Made by a program: the position numbers and the translations under genes. Of a DNA stretch of 64,000 bases, positions 19,040 through 28,284 are shown piece after piece; the stretch's first letter is position 1; each line of letters opens with the position of its first letter. The notes beneath the pieces were generated by a model that was given only the letters and a program-made list of their open reading frames with translations, searched no databases and was not told the origin of the DNA. The stretch comes from Terasakiispira papahanaumokuakeensis (GTDB taxonomy: Bacteria > Pseudomonadota > Gammaproteobacteria > Pseudomonadales > Halomonadaceae). The stretch covers positions 3,477,499 through 3,541,498 of the forward strand of contig NZ_MDTQ01000001.1 of NCBI RefSeq assembly GCF_001709345.1, read 5' to 3'.

Positions 19040-22000
19040 CGTCAGCCAGATCTTTCTGCTTGGGGTCAGTTATCTGATGGGCCTCTTTGCTTGTGCTTGG
19101 ATCGTAGAGCAACCCTGGTGCTCATCACGTTTAGCACGACATCCGGCCACTTATTCACTCGGATTGGGGGTTTATGCCAGCGCTTGGGCCATTTACGGCG
19201 CCCTTGGTATGGCCGATCAATATGGCTATGGTTTTCTTACCTACTATCTAGGGATTGCAGGCGTTTTCGTCATCGCACCAGTGCTCTTAATCCCCCTGGT
19301 ACGTTTAACCCGCCGTTATCAACTGGCATCACTGCCAGATTTATTGGCCTTTCGATTTCGCAGTCGCTGGGTCGGCATGTTTGCCACTTTGGGATTGCTG
19401 CTTGGCGTGATGCCGCTGATGGCCTTACAAATTCAGGCCGTGGGCGATGCCATCTTTTTACTCACCAACGAGTCATCACCTTATAACTTGGCTTTCGCCT
19501 TTTGTGTGGTGATTACCTTATTTGCCATTTTATTCGGGGCCCGACATATCTCGCTGCAGCAACGTCACGACAGTTTAATGGTCGCCATTGCGCTGGAATC
19601 GATAGTGAAGCTAGTCGCCATGCTGCTGCTCGGCGGTGTTGCGCTTTATCAGGTATTTGGCGGCTTAGGAGGCCTTGAAACTTGGCTGGCCCAGCATGGG
19701 GGCGCCTTCAAAACCGCAGAGGCCCCACTGGAAGCCGGTCAATGGCGGACGCTGTTACTGCTCTTTTTTGCGGCAGCGATCACCATGCCGCATATTTTCC
19801 ATATCATTTTTGCCGAAAATCCATCCGAAGAAAGCCTGCACCAGGCCAGTTGGTCGTTACCCCTCTTTTTACTGTTGATGGCATTGCCAGTTCCGATCAT
19901 TTATTGGGCGGGCAAAGCATTGGGCAGCACACTCCCGCCAGCTTACTATGGATTAGCCCTCGGTGATGGCTGGAGCCTGGTCGCCTTTATTGCCGGTTTG
20001 GCCGCCGCCAGCGGTACACTGATTGTCTTAACACTGGCGCTAGCGCCAATGATTCTTAACCATTTAGTGCTCGCGGTATATCAGCCCCCGGCTCGATTAG
20101 ATCTCTACCGCTGGCTACTTTGGATGCGCCGCCTGCTGATCGCGACCCTCATACTCGCCGGCTATCTGGTCTACCGCATGATGAGCGTGCGTCACAATCT
20201 GAGCACTCTCGGTTTTTCCGCTTTTATCGCCACATTGCAGTTTCTCCCAGGTGTATTGGCCCTATTATTTTGGCAAGGCGCCAATCGCAAAGGATTACTC
20301 GCGGGGCTCAGTGCCGGGTTACTGATATGGGCTGTGGGATTAGGCCTACCGCTGATGATGGGCGTTGATCATCTGCCCTGGCCCGGGGGAGATCTTCTAT
20401 TAACCGGTCTCGACCAGTGGTATCCGATTACCGTCATCAGCATGACCACCAACATGGTGCTGCTGATCATGGTGTCACTGATCACCCCCACCAGCGATGA
20501 AGAAAAAGCCGGGGCATCCGCCTGCGCGACTGATGCGTTGTTAAGGCCGCAAAGGCGCCAGCTACGCACCCGCTCGAGCAGCGAGATGGTGCAATGTTTA
20601 AGCCTTCCACTGGGTCTTGAAACCGCAGAACAGGAAGTCCATCAAGCATTAGACGCATTAGGCATCGACCCTAATGACCAACGCCCTTATGCCATGCGCC
20701 GGCTGCGAGACCGTATCCAGGCCAACTTATCAGGCTTGATGGGCCCCGCTATCGCACAAAATATCGTCGATCAGCACCTGCCTTATCAACACGGCCGCAC
20801 TACCAGTGGTGATGATATCCACTATATGGAACGTCACTTAGAGGATGGCCAGGCCCAATTAACCGGCCTTGCCCGTGAACTGGATGGTTTGCGTCGCCAT
20901 CATCGCCAGACCCTAGAACAGCTGCCAGTGGGTATTTGTACATTGGGGCAAGATCAAGAGGTGCTGATGTGGAATCAGCATATGGTCAAGCTTTCGCATA
21001 TCAGCAGTAGTGCCGTAGTCGGCTCCCGCTTAGCGGACATTCCTGCGCCTTGGGGCGAGACCTTACTCGAATTCGTCCAGTCTGACCTGCAGCAACGTTA
21101 TCGACAACCGTTGCATCACGCCGGCCGCCCCTACTGGCTGAGCCTACATAAAGCAGAACTGCCTGGTAACACCACGCTGCTGGGCGGCACCATTCTGCTG
21201 ATTGAAGATCAGACCGAAGTCCAGCAATTAGAAAATGAGCTCATCCACAGTGAACGGCTGGCCTCGATTGGACGACTGGCCGCAGGTGTCGCGCATGAAA
21301 TCGGCAATCCGGTCACGGGAATCTCATCACTGGCACAAAACCTACAGTATGATGCGGATGAGCCTGAGCAAGTCCGTGAAGCCAGCGCTCACATTCTCAA
21401 CTTAACCCAGCGAATCTCCCGTATCGTCCAATCACTGATGCACTTTGCTCATGCAGGACGCCCCTGCGACCGAGAGCACTTTACCTCCGTCAATCTCAAA
21501 ACCTGTGCGGAGGAGGCCATCCACTTAATATCCCTCAGCCCTGAAGGGCGCGACCGTCACTATACGCTGACATGCCCAGATCCTCTCTGGGTACGGGGAG
21601 ACAGCCAACGCCTGACCCAAGTGTTGGTCAACCTGCTCAGCAATGCACGGGATGCGACTCAAAGTGGCGGACATATCCACTGTCAGGGGTACGATCAGGA
21701 TCAGCGTGTGATTCTAGAAATTCATGATGATGGCTGCGGATTACCTCAAGACCAGCAGAGCCAGCTGTTTGAACCCTTCTTTACCACCAAAGAACCAGGC
21801 CAAGGCACAGGGCTAGGGCTCGCACTGGCTTACAGCATTATGGAAGCGCATGATGGGCAACTCACGGCACAAAGCCCCAGTGATTATTTTTCAGGTCACG
21901 GTGGTATCGATAAACACGACCATACCGATGAATACAGCGTAGGGAATCGCCGTTTTGGGAAACCTGATTTCAGTGATGGCAGTACGGCCGTCAACACTCC

Positions 22001-22151
22001 ACAAATCCCCCTAGACGCGATGTTTCAGCATCCCATCCGCGCGACTCTAGACACCGCAAGTCACCTGGACGGCCAGCGTCAAGTCGGCACCTGTATCCGT
22101 ATGAGCTGGCCCACCCTTTTGCCCTTATCCGAGACTGAACAACACTCATGA
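19029..22151 (+). CDS. cbrA: Sensor histidine kinase CbrA with SLC5 transporter domain
   Basis: CbrA senses carbon/nitrogen status and activates CbrB. The first about 490 residues form a sodium:solute symporter-like (SLC5) domain of roughly 13 helices. A linker and PAS-like segment follow (about 620-730), then the HisKA dimerisation domain with phospho-acceptor His756 (GVAHEIGNP). The HATPase domain has N box NLLSNARDA, G1 DDGCGL and G2 GTGLGLALAY. After the G2 box an extra stretch of about 70-75 residues, rich in His, Asp and Gly, precedes the last strand (GTCIRMSWP). ATG 19029 has AGGAAG and lies within cbrX. Confidence 0.93.
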   Translation: MSYSVSQIFLLGVSYLMGLFACAWIVEQPWCSSRLARHPATYSLGLGVYASAWAIYGALGMADQYGYGFLTYYLGIAGVFVIAPVLLIPLVRLTRRYQLASLPDLLAFRFRSRWVGMFATLGLLLGVMPLMALQIQAVGDAIFLLTNESSPYNLAFAFCVVITLFAILFGARHISLQQRHDSLMVAIALESIVKLVAMLLLGGVALYQVFGGLGGLETWLAQHGGAFKTAEAPLEAGQWRTLLLLFFAAAITMPHIFHIIFAENPSEESLHQASWSLPLFLLLMALPVPIIYWAGKALGSTLPPAYYGLALGDGWSLVAFIAGLAAASGTLIVLTLALAPMILNHLVLAVYQPPARLDLYRWLLWMRRLLIATLILAGYLVYRMMSVRHNLSTLGFSAFIATLQFLPGVLALLFWQGANRKGLLAGLSAGLLIWAVGLGLPLMMGVDHLPWPGGDLLLTGLDQWYPITVISMTTNMVLLIMVSLITPTSDEEKAGASACATDALLRPQRRQLRTRSSSEMVQCLSLPLGLETAEQEVHQALDALGIDPNDQRPYAMRRLRDRIQANLSGLMGPAIAQNIVDQHLPYQHGRTTSGDDIHYMERHLEDGQAQLTGLARELDGLRRHHRQTLEQLPVGICTLGQDQEVLMWNQHMVKLSHISSSAVVGSRLADIPAPWGETLLEFVQSDLQQRYRQPLHHAGRPYWLSLHKAELPGNTTLLGGTILLIEDQTEVQQLENELIHSERLASIGRLAAGVAHEIGNPVTGISSLAQNLQYDADEPEQVREASAHILNLTQRISRIVQSLMHFAHAGRPCDREHFTSVNLKTCAEEAIHLISLSPEGRDRHYTLTCPDPLWVRGDSQRLTQVLVNLLSNARDATQSGGHIHCQGYDQDQRVILEIHDDGCGLPQDQQSQLFEPFFTTKEPGQGTGLGLALAYSIMEAHDGQLTAQSPSDYFSGHGGIDKHDHTDEYSVGNRRFGKPDFSDGSTAVNTPQIPLDAMFQHPIRATLDTASHLDGQRQVGTCIRMSWPTLLPLSETEQHS

Positions 22152-23596
22152 GTCAGATTTTAATTGTCGAAGATGAAGGTATCATCCGCTCAGCACTCCG
22201 CCGGTTACTGGAGCGTAACGGCTTTAGTGTGACCGAGGCCTCAACCGTGCCCGAAGCTCGTGATGCCCAACAAAAAACGCAATTTGATTTAATCATCAGC
22301 GATCTACGCCTACCGGGCGCTCCTGGCACAGAACTGATTCAAGATCAAACCCCGGTACTGATCATGACCAGTTACGCCAGCTTACGCTCAGCGATTGATA
22401 CGATGAAGCAAGGTGCAGTGGAATATATCGCCAAGCCCTTCGATCACGATGAGATGCTGGCGGCAGTCAACCACACCCTCAGCCAATATAGCCCCAAGAC
22501 CGTCACCAATGAGCCCTCCGCCGCCGCAGAAACAGCGCCCAGCCCCCCTGAACCTCATAACGGCATACTCGGCGAAAGTCCTCCCATGCAACGCGTCTTT
22601 AAGCAAATCCGAAAAGTCGCGGCAGTCGATACCCGAGTATTGATTCTTGGAGAATCAGGCACAGGTAAAGAATTAGTGGCCCGGGCCTTGCATGACCAAA
22701 GCCCCCGTCACAAAGCCCCAATGATTTCGGTGAACTGTGCCGCCATTCCGGAAACTTTGATTGAGTCAGAGCTATTTGGTCACGAGAAAGGCGCTTTCAC
22801 CGGGGCAAATGCCAGCCGTAACGGCCTGATTGAAGCGGCCGATGGCGGTACTCTATTTCTCGATGAAATTGGCGAGCTGCCCATTGAAGCCCAGGCAAGG
22901 TTGCTACGGGTACTGCAAGAGAAAGAAATCCGCCGTCTAGGCTCAGTTGAATCTCGTCAGGTCGATGTCCGCATTATTGCCGCCACACATAGGGATCTAG
23001 AACGTCAAGTCGATGAAGGGCGTTTCCGGCTCGATCTTTACTATCGGCTCAATGTTGTCGCCTTAGAGATTCCACCGCTACGTGAGCGCGGAGATGATGT
23101 CATCTTATTAGCCGAGTATTTACTCGATCAGATTAGCCAGCGCCTCAACGTGCCAGCACCTAAGCTTGGGCGATCCGCTCGCGAGGCCTTATTGCAATAC
23201 ACTTGGCCGGGTAATGTGCGCGAACTGGAAAATATTATTGAACGCGCCATCATCTTGTCAGAGGACAAACGGCTGCAGGCTGAAGATTTACACCTGCCGG
23301 GACAAACGCCTCAACCTCAATATGAAAGTCGGCGCCCCTTCACCCCTGAAAAACGCACCAGCACCGAGCACACGACTCATAGCGCGCCCCCATCTCGTGC
23401 AAACCGCAATGATCCTGCTCACCTGCCTCCGAACGACTTGTCACTAGAAGATTATTTCGTTCGTTTTGTTCAGGATAACCAGGAAGAAATGAGTGAAACT
23501 GAACTGGCGCGGAAGCTCGGAATCTCCCGCAAATGCCTGTGGGAACGGCGCCAGCGGCTTGGCATTCCACGCCGAAAAACGGCCACTGGCCGTTGA
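22148..23596 (+). CDS. cbrB: Sigma-54-dependent response regulator CbrB
   Basis: This NtrC-family activator has a receiver domain (1-120) with phospho-acceptor Asp52 (IISDLRLPG), an AAA+ domain with Walker A GESGTGKE and the sigma-54 contact loop GAFTGA, and a C-terminal Fis-type helix-turn-helix ([21 protein letters not shown]). A Pro/Ser/Thr-rich linker precedes the HTH. Its start overlaps the cbrA stop (ATGA). In Pseudomonas, CbrB drives crcZ from a sigma-54 promoter, and such a promoter follows here. Confidence 0.95.
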   Translation: MSQILIVEDEGIIRSALRRLLERNGFSVTEASTVPEARDAQQKTQFDLIISDLRLPGAPGTELIQDQTPVLIMTSYASLRSAIDTMKQGAVEYIAKPFDHDEMLAAVNHTLSQYSPKTVTNEPSAAAETAPSPPEPHNGILGESPPMQRVFKQIRKVAAVDTRVLILGESGTGKELVARALHDQSPRHKAPMISVNCAAIPETLIESELFGHEKGAFTGANASRNGLIEAADGGTLFLDEIGELPIEAQARLLRVLQEKEIRRLGSVESRQVDVRIIAATHRDLERQVDEGRFRLDLYYRLNVVALEIPPLRERGDDVILLAEYLLDQISQRLNVPAPKLGRSAREALLQYTWPGNVRELENIIERAIILSEDKRLQAEDLHLPGQTPQPQYESRRPFTPEKRTSTEHTTHSAPPSRANRNDPAHLPPNDLSLEDYFVRFVQDNQEEMSETELARKLGISRKCLWERRQRLGIPRRKTATGR

Positions 23597-23647
23597 TGCA
23601 GCAAGCCAATGCCCCCTTGCAGCAGATGGCGACACTAGACAAAAGTA

Positions 23648-23709
23648 TGTTACCTAACCACTCAAGAAAGCTGCCATAATGCGTAACACCTTGAGGCAAG
23701 GCCTCAAGG
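23648..23709 (+). promoter_or_regulatory. Putative CbrB upstream activating region
   Basis: TGTTAC (23648-23653) and GTAACA (23683-23688) are inverted half-sites like those I recall for CbrB in Pseudomonas, but they stand 29 bp apart instead of about 14. Next to them is a 9-3-9 palindrome, CCTTGAGGC (23689-23697) with GCCTCAAGG (23701-23709). The region lies about 80-140 bp upstream of the crcZ start, a typical enhancer distance. Confidence 0.5.
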
Positions 23710-23763
23710 ATGAAAACGCCAAAAAACACTACCTTTATGTTTTTAAAGGAAAAAATAAGAATC

Positions 23764-23779
23764 TGGCACGCCATCTGCA
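23764..23779 (+). promoter_or_regulatory. Sigma-54 promoter of the CrcZ-like RNA
   Basis: TGGCACGCCATCTGCA matches the sigma-54 -24/-12 consensus (TGGCACG-N4-TTGCW) at all but one defined position, with GG and GC at the required spacing. Transcription should start near 23790. Confidence 0.88.
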
Positions 23780-23789
23780 GTAATAATGG

Positions 23790-24323
23790 CAAAAGAACAA
23801 GAACTCCGGCGTGGCTGACCTGAACAACAACAATAAACAGATCAACCACGAAACCGACTCCCGCAATAACAACAATAATCGGGAGAACGGTGACAGGATC
23901 CACGGCGATAGGGATAACAAAAACAACAGCCCTAGCCGATGAAGACATTGAACCCAACAACAATAAATAGTCCCCAATGTCGGATCACCGGGGCTTCAGC
24001 GAAAACCGGTCGCAAACAGTGAACAACAAAAACAAGCGCACTGAAGCGGTCCTCCCGATGCGAATAACAACAACATTCATCGGGAAAAAGGTCCAAGCTG
24101 AACCTATATTGTTTTGAATACGAGATGGTCGTTTCGGTTGATTCTCGAGACCAGAAAGCGGATTACGATGCGTCGAGAGAACAACAATAAGAACTCAAGT
24201 TTCAACCCATTGACCGTGGTGCGTATTCAGGGCGATCTAGTGATAAAAATCTGCTTGCATCGCACGGCATGGAATTGCCAAATATATCGACAAAAGGGGA
24301 GCCCTTAGGGTTCCCCTTTTTTT
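23790..24323 (+). ncRNA. crcZ: CrcZ-like Hfq/Crc-sequestering small RNA
   Basis: This transcript of about 530 nt lies between cbrB and pcnB, the position of crcZ in Pseudomonas (about 400 nt there). It carries eight A-rich AAN-repeat (CA) motifs of the Hfq/Crc type: 23791-23804, 23823-23837, 23865-23879, 23916-23927, 23956-23967, 24022-24034, 24063-24074 and 24180-24193. Six of them sit in loops closed by stems: 23810-23814/23846-23850, 23858-23863/23880-23885, 23903-23913/23930-23938, 23944-23950/23975-23981, 23993-23999/24041-24047 and 24053-24060/24078-24085. A further stem, 24143-24148/24173-24178, precedes the last motif. By analogy it would titrate Hfq/Crc and relieve catabolite repression. 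No coding signal is seen. Confidence 0.88.
24292..24323 (+). terminator. Terminator of the CrcZ-like RNA
   Basis: A 13-bp stem (24292-24304 with 24308-24320, one G-U pair) has the loop TTA and is followed by a run of T to 24323. It is the strongest terminator in the window. The 187 bp between it and pcnB show no clear element. Confidence 0.92.
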
Positions 24324-24510
24324 ATTCGTTCAGACCCAATCGATATCATGTTGCAGCGACGCCCATCATCGCGATCATAATAGAGGGTCTCACGGCCACG
24401 TTTTCAATTCACTTTTCAGTTCACACCACCAGCTTTTCACCCCTCTGGGGTTTGCCAGGACGGCCACCTCGGTTACACTGCGAAGCTGTTTTTATTGCCT
24501 TAAGGCCAAG

Positions 24511-25887
24511 ATGCTCAAAGGACTATCACGTTTCATTCAAAATCGAGGGCGCCAGCTGCGTCAGATCATGGGCCGTCAAACCATACTTTTAGAACCTGTT
24601 TGCATTCCCCGCGCCGAGCACCCGCTCTCTCGCAGCGAAATCAGCGACAGTGCGCTCAAAGTCCTCTACCGCCTGCACAAATCAGGCTATGCAGCTTACC
24701 TCGTAGGCGGCGGGGTTCGTGACCGCCTCCTCGGCAAGCTGCCCAAAGACTTTGACGTGGCCACCAACGCCACTCCGGAACAAGTCAGATCACTCTTCCG
24801 TAATGCACGTATTATCGGGCGCCGCTTCCGTATCGTGCATGTGCGCTTCGGCCGAGAAGTCATTGAAGTGACCACCTTCCGAGGCCAAGCTGAAAGCGAT
24901 CAGAGCCCTCACCATGAGCAATCTGAGGCCGGTCTGCTACTGCGAGATAATGTCTGGGGCAGCATCGAAGAAGATGCGCTACGCCGAGATTTCACAATCA
25001 ATGCGCTCTACTACAATATTGCCGATTTCGCGATCTACGATTTTGCCGGTGGAATGGCCGATATTGCAGCGCGCACATTACGCATTATTGGCGATCCAGA
25101 GACACGCTATCGTGAAGACCCCGTCAGAATGCTGCGGGCCATTCGATTTGCCGCCAAACTCGATTTCACACTCTCGACAGAAACGGCTGCCCCGATTTAT
25201 GAGCAGGCGCCATTACTGCTGCAGATTCCCCCTGCACGTCTATTCGATGAAGTGCTCAAACTGTTTATGGCAGGTCATGCGGTCGACACACTCCACCTGC
25301 TACGTGAGTACCGACTGTTTGGCATGATGTTCCCCATGACGGAAGAGGCCTTTGGCCATGACCCTCATGCTTTGGCGGTACTGGAACAAGCTCTCACGAA
25401 TACCGATCACCGTATCCGTGAAGAACGTCCGGTCACCCCGGCGTTCTTGTACGCGGCACTACTATGGCCAGCACTAAAAGCCATACAAGCCGACTTGGTC
25501 GCCGAAGGAATGCCGCCCATTCCTGCCTTACAGCAAGCGGGCAACCAGCTGATGCATCGCCAAAATCAGCACGTCATGATTCCCAAACGCTTTGCCTTCC
25601 CCATGCGTGAAATATGGGATATGCAGCTGCGCCTGGAAAAACGCCATGGCAAACGGGCTTTCCAGTTATTGCATGAGCCACGGCTCAGGGCGGGCTATGA
25701 CTTCCTGTTACAGCGGGAAAAAGCCGGCGAGCCCACCGAAGGCTTAGCCCAATGGTGGACACAGTTTCAGGAAGCCAGTGAATCCGATCGTCACCGTATG
25801 ATTGAGGCGCTTGGCCAGCCTGCCGCTAGTGGCCCACGCCGACGCCGACGCAAACCCCGCAAGCGCAAACCCAATGCCGACCAATAA
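24511..25887 (+). CDS. pcnB: Poly(A) polymerase I
   Basis: PcnB adds 3' poly(A) tails that promote RNA decay. It belongs to the class II nucleotidyltransferases: LVGGGVRDRLLGKLPKDFDVAT holds the glycine motif and catalytic Asp pair, followed by IIGRRFRIVHV and the DALRRDFTINALYYN signature. The C-terminus is strongly basic (PRRRRRKPRKRKP), usual for PAP I and distinguishing it from CCA-adding enzymes. Length 458 aa is typical. The last 14 nt overlap folK. Confidence 0.95.
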   Translation: MLKGLSRFIQNRGRQLRQIMGRQTILLEPVCIPRAEHPLSRSEISDSALKVLYRLHKSGYAAYLVGGGVRDRLLGKLPKDFDVATNATPEQVRSLFRNARIIGRRFRIVHVRFGREVIEVTTFRGQAESDQSPHHEQSEAGLLLRDNVWGSIEEDALRRDFTINALYYNIADFAIYDFAGGMADIAARTLRIIGDPETRYREDPVRMLRAIRFAAKLDFTLSTETAAPIYEQAPLLLQIPPARLFDEVLKLFMAGHAVDTLHLLREYRLFGMMFPMTEEAFGHDPHALAVLEQALTNTDHRIREERPVTPAFLYAALLWPALKAIQADLVAEGMPPIPALQQAGNQLMHRQNQHVMIPKRFAFPMREIWDMQLRLEKRHGKRAFQLLHEPRLRAGYDFLLQREKAGEPTEGLAQWWTQFQEASESDRHRMIEALGQPAASGPRRRRRKPRKRKPNADQ

Positions 25888-26392
25888 CCACATCGCCCAG
25901 ACCGAGACAGCCGCAGAAGTGATATGCTGGATTGGTCTGGGCAGTAATTTATCCGACCCAGAAGGGCAGCTACAACAAGCCTTCGATGAACTGGCTGCAC
26001 TCCCCGACAGCCAATTGATTCAACGTTCTGCGTTATGGTCCAGCGCTCCTGTAGGCCCACAGGATCAGCCCGACTTTGTCAATGCCGTCGCGGCCCTTCG
26101 CACCCAGCTGCCTCCTTTAACATTGTTGGATGCCTTACAAGCCATAGAACAGGCTCATCGGCGCGTGCGGCTTAGGCACTGGGGGCCGAGAACACTCGAT
26201 CTTGATCTCCTCTTATATGGCGACCAAGTGATTAATCATCCTCGGCTACAAGTGCCTCACCCTGAGATGCATCGCCGTGGTTTTGTGTTAGCCCCGCTTT
26301 CTTCCGTTGAACCGACAATGATCATCCCTGAAAAAGGACCGATCATCGAACTTTTGTCTCATATCCCGCTGGATGACTTGCACCCACTGTAA
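25874..26392 (+). CDS. folK: 2-amino-4-hydroxy-6-hydroxymethyldihydropteridine pyrophosphokinase
   Basis: FolK transfers pyrophosphate from ATP to 6-hydroxymethyl-dihydropterin in folate synthesis. The motifs WIGLGSNLSDPEGQL, QPDFVNAVAAL and the signature RWGPRTLDLDLLLYG-type stretch (here RLRHWGPRTLDLDLLLYG) with the metal-binding Asp pair are present. The ATG at 25874 lies inside the pcnB end, indicating coupling; a longer frame to 25802 would merely overlap pcnB. About 172 aa. Confidence 0.94.
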   Translation: MPTNNHIAQTETAAEVICWIGLGSNLSDPEGQLQQAFDELAALPDSQLIQRSALWSSAPVGPQDQPDFVNAVAALRTQLPPLTLLDALQAIEQAHRRVRLRHWGPRTLDLDLLLYGDQVINHPRLQVPHPEMHRRGFVLAPLSSVEPTMIIPEKGPIIELLSHIPLDDLHPL

Positions 26393-26465
26393 CCCTAACG
26401 TTACAGTGAAGCCGCTGTTACCTGGCACACAACTGCTACCCCAAACCACAAAGAAGCACCGAAAG

Positions 26466-26482
26466 CGTTACCTGAGGTAACG
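26466..26482. promoter_or_regulatory. Perfect palindrome upstream of panB
   Basis: CGTTACC-TGA-GGTAACG is a 7-3-7 perfect inverted repeat, 28 bp before the panB start. The related AACGTTACAG occurs about 65 bp earlier. It could be an operator or an RNA hairpin near the panB leader; no regulator is recognised. Confidence 0.45.
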
Positions 26483-26509
26483 ACTCTGGATGATCAACGG
26501 ATATTTCCC

Positions 26510-27301
26510 ATGACTCCCATCACTCTGAACACCCTTAAGGCCTTGAAAGCCAAAGGGGAAAAATTCAGTGTCCTGACCTGTTACGATGCCACCTTCTCCA
26601 CTCGAATCAGCCAGGCGGGCATCGAAGCCATGCTCATTGGTGACTCTCTTGGCATGGTCCTGCAGGGCCATGATTCGACCTTGCCTGTAACCATGGACGA
26701 TATGGTCTATCACACGCAATGTGTCAGTCGGGGGAATCAAGGCAGTCTCATTATGGCCGACCTGCCCTTTCTCAGTGATGCCGACATCGCAACCTTGCTC
26801 AATAATGCAGCACGTTTAATGAGAGCCGGCGCGCATATGGTCAAAATCGAAGGTGACCACTGGCTGGCTGAAGGAATACAAGCTCTGAGCCAACGCGGCG
26901 TCCCCGTCTGTGCTCATCTAGGGCTAACACCTCAGATGGTGAATCAGCTCGGGGGATATCGAGTTCAAGGACGAGGTGAAGCCGGTCAATTATTAATCGA
27001 AACAGCCAAGAAACTGGAAGCGGCCGGAGCCAGTGCTTTTGTATTGGAGTGTGTCCCCAGCGAAATCGGGCAAGCCGTCACTCAGGCGGTGAGCGCACCC
27101 GTCATCGGTATTGGTGCAGGCCCCGATACCGATGGCCAAGTGCTAGTCATGCACGACATGTTGGGCGCAACGGTCGGGCATACCGCCAAATTCGTCAAAA
27201 ACTTTATGACCGAAGCGGGCGACATTCAAGCGGCATTTGAAGCCTTCCATCAGGCGGTCAAACAAGGGCAATTCCCCGCCCCGGAGCACTGCTTTAAATA
27301 A
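26510..27301 (+). CDS. panB: 3-methyl-2-oxobutanoate hydroxymethyltransferase
   Basis: PanB makes ketopantoate from alpha-ketoisovalerate and methylene-THF, the first step of pantothenate synthesis. Conserved blocks are [55 protein letters not shown] and [21 protein letters not shown]. At 263 aa it is full length. It is followed by panC after about 107 bp, and the two likely form an operon. Confidence 0.97.
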   Translation: MTPITLNTLKALKAKGEKFSVLTCYDATFSTRISQAGIEAMLIGDSLGMVLQGHDSTLPVTMDDMVYHTQCVSRGNQGSLIMADLPFLSDADIATLLNNAARLMRAGAHMVKIEGDHWLAEGIQALSQRGVPVCAHLGLTPQMVNQLGGYRVQGRGEAGQLLIETAKKLEAAGASAFVLECVPSEIGQAVTQAVSAPVIGIGAGPDTDGQVLVMHDMLGATVGHTAKFVKNFMTEAGDIQAAFEAFHQAVKQGQFPAPEHCFK

Positions 27302-27408
27302 GCCGGGAGTTACATAAACCAGGTGTCATCAGGCCTGGCTTTAAGCCAATCAAAACGTACGCTAAAAATGGCGCTTGGCCCGCTCAGGGCCAAGTGACGA
27401 GATAACGC

Positions 27409-28284
27409 ATGAAAACTTTACACGAACACGCCGCTTTAAGCGCCCAACTGGCCGACTACCGCCAGCAAGGACAACGCATTGCCCTAGTCCCCACCATGGG
27501 ACACCTCCATGCCGGCCACATCAGCCTGATCAGCGCTGCTCGCCAGCATGCGGATATTGTGGTCGCAACGATTTTTGTTAACCCGATGCAATTTGGGCCC
27601 AATGAAGACTTCGATAGCTATCCACGCACCTTGGAAGCCGATCAGCAGAAGCTCGCAGAAGCGGGCTGTGATCTACTCTTCGCACCAACCATCGACACCC
27701 TCTATCCACAGGGGTTATCACATCATACGGTGATCCACGTCCCCGAAGTGAGTGCGGGATTATGTGGGCAGGATCGCCCTGGGCATTTTGATGGCGTCGC
27801 CACCGTCGTCACAAAACTGTTCAATCTCGTCCAACCCGATGTGGCATGCTTCGGCCAAAAGGATTATCAACAAGTCGCCGTCATCCGGAAAATGGTCGCC
27901 GATTTATGCATGTCTATCGATATCATCACCGTCCCGACGGTTCGAGCCGCTGATGGTTTAGCACTGAGTTCACGCAACAGCTATCTCTCACCCCAACAAC
28001 GAGACCTTGCTCCTCGCCTTTATGCAACGCTTCAAGCACTCGGCCAGAAGCTACCTCATCACCATTTATCTGCGCTTGAGACTGAAGGTTATCAGGCCCT
28101 TAAAGCCGAAGGCTTTAAGCCCGATTATGTGGAGATTCGTGCGCTCGACTTATCACCCGCGACTGCGGCGACAAAAGCCTGGGTCATCTTAGCCGCGGCT
28201 CGTCTTGGCGAGACACGATTAATTGATAACCTGATTATCGCTGAGGAATTGACGCCGCTTGGAGGCTTTCAGGCCTCACGCTGA
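27409..28284 (+). CDS. panC: Pantothenate synthetase
   Basis: PanC ligates pantoate and beta-alanine with ATP. The nucleotidyl-transferase signature is LVPTMGHLHAGHISLI with its HxGH motif, followed by VNPMQFGPNEDFDSYPRT, CFGQKDYQQ (KMSKS-like region) and LALSSRNSYLS. Length 291 aa is typical. The stop overlaps the end of the converging TetR gene by 16 bp. Confidence 0.97.
   Translation: MKTLHEHAALSAQLADYRQQGQRIALVPTMGHLHAGHISLISAARQHADIVVATIFVNPMQFGPNEDFDSYPRTLEADQQKLAEAGCDLLFAPTIDTLYPQGLSHHTVIHVPEVSAGLCGQDRPGHFDGVATVVTKLFNLVQPDVACFGQKDYQQVAVIRKMVADLCMSIDIITVPTVRAADGLALSSRNSYLSPQQRDLAPRLYATLQALGQKLPHHHLSALETEGYQALKAEGFKPDYVEIRALDLSPATAATKAWVILAAARLGETRLIDNLIIAEELTPLGGFQASR

Noticed and set aside
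23340-23963. Minus-strand ORF of 207 aa across cbrB and the CrcZ region
   Set aside because: Its hydrophobic Val-rich sequence is the complement of the CAA-rich sRNA and of cbrB codons; there is no ribosome site or recognised domain.
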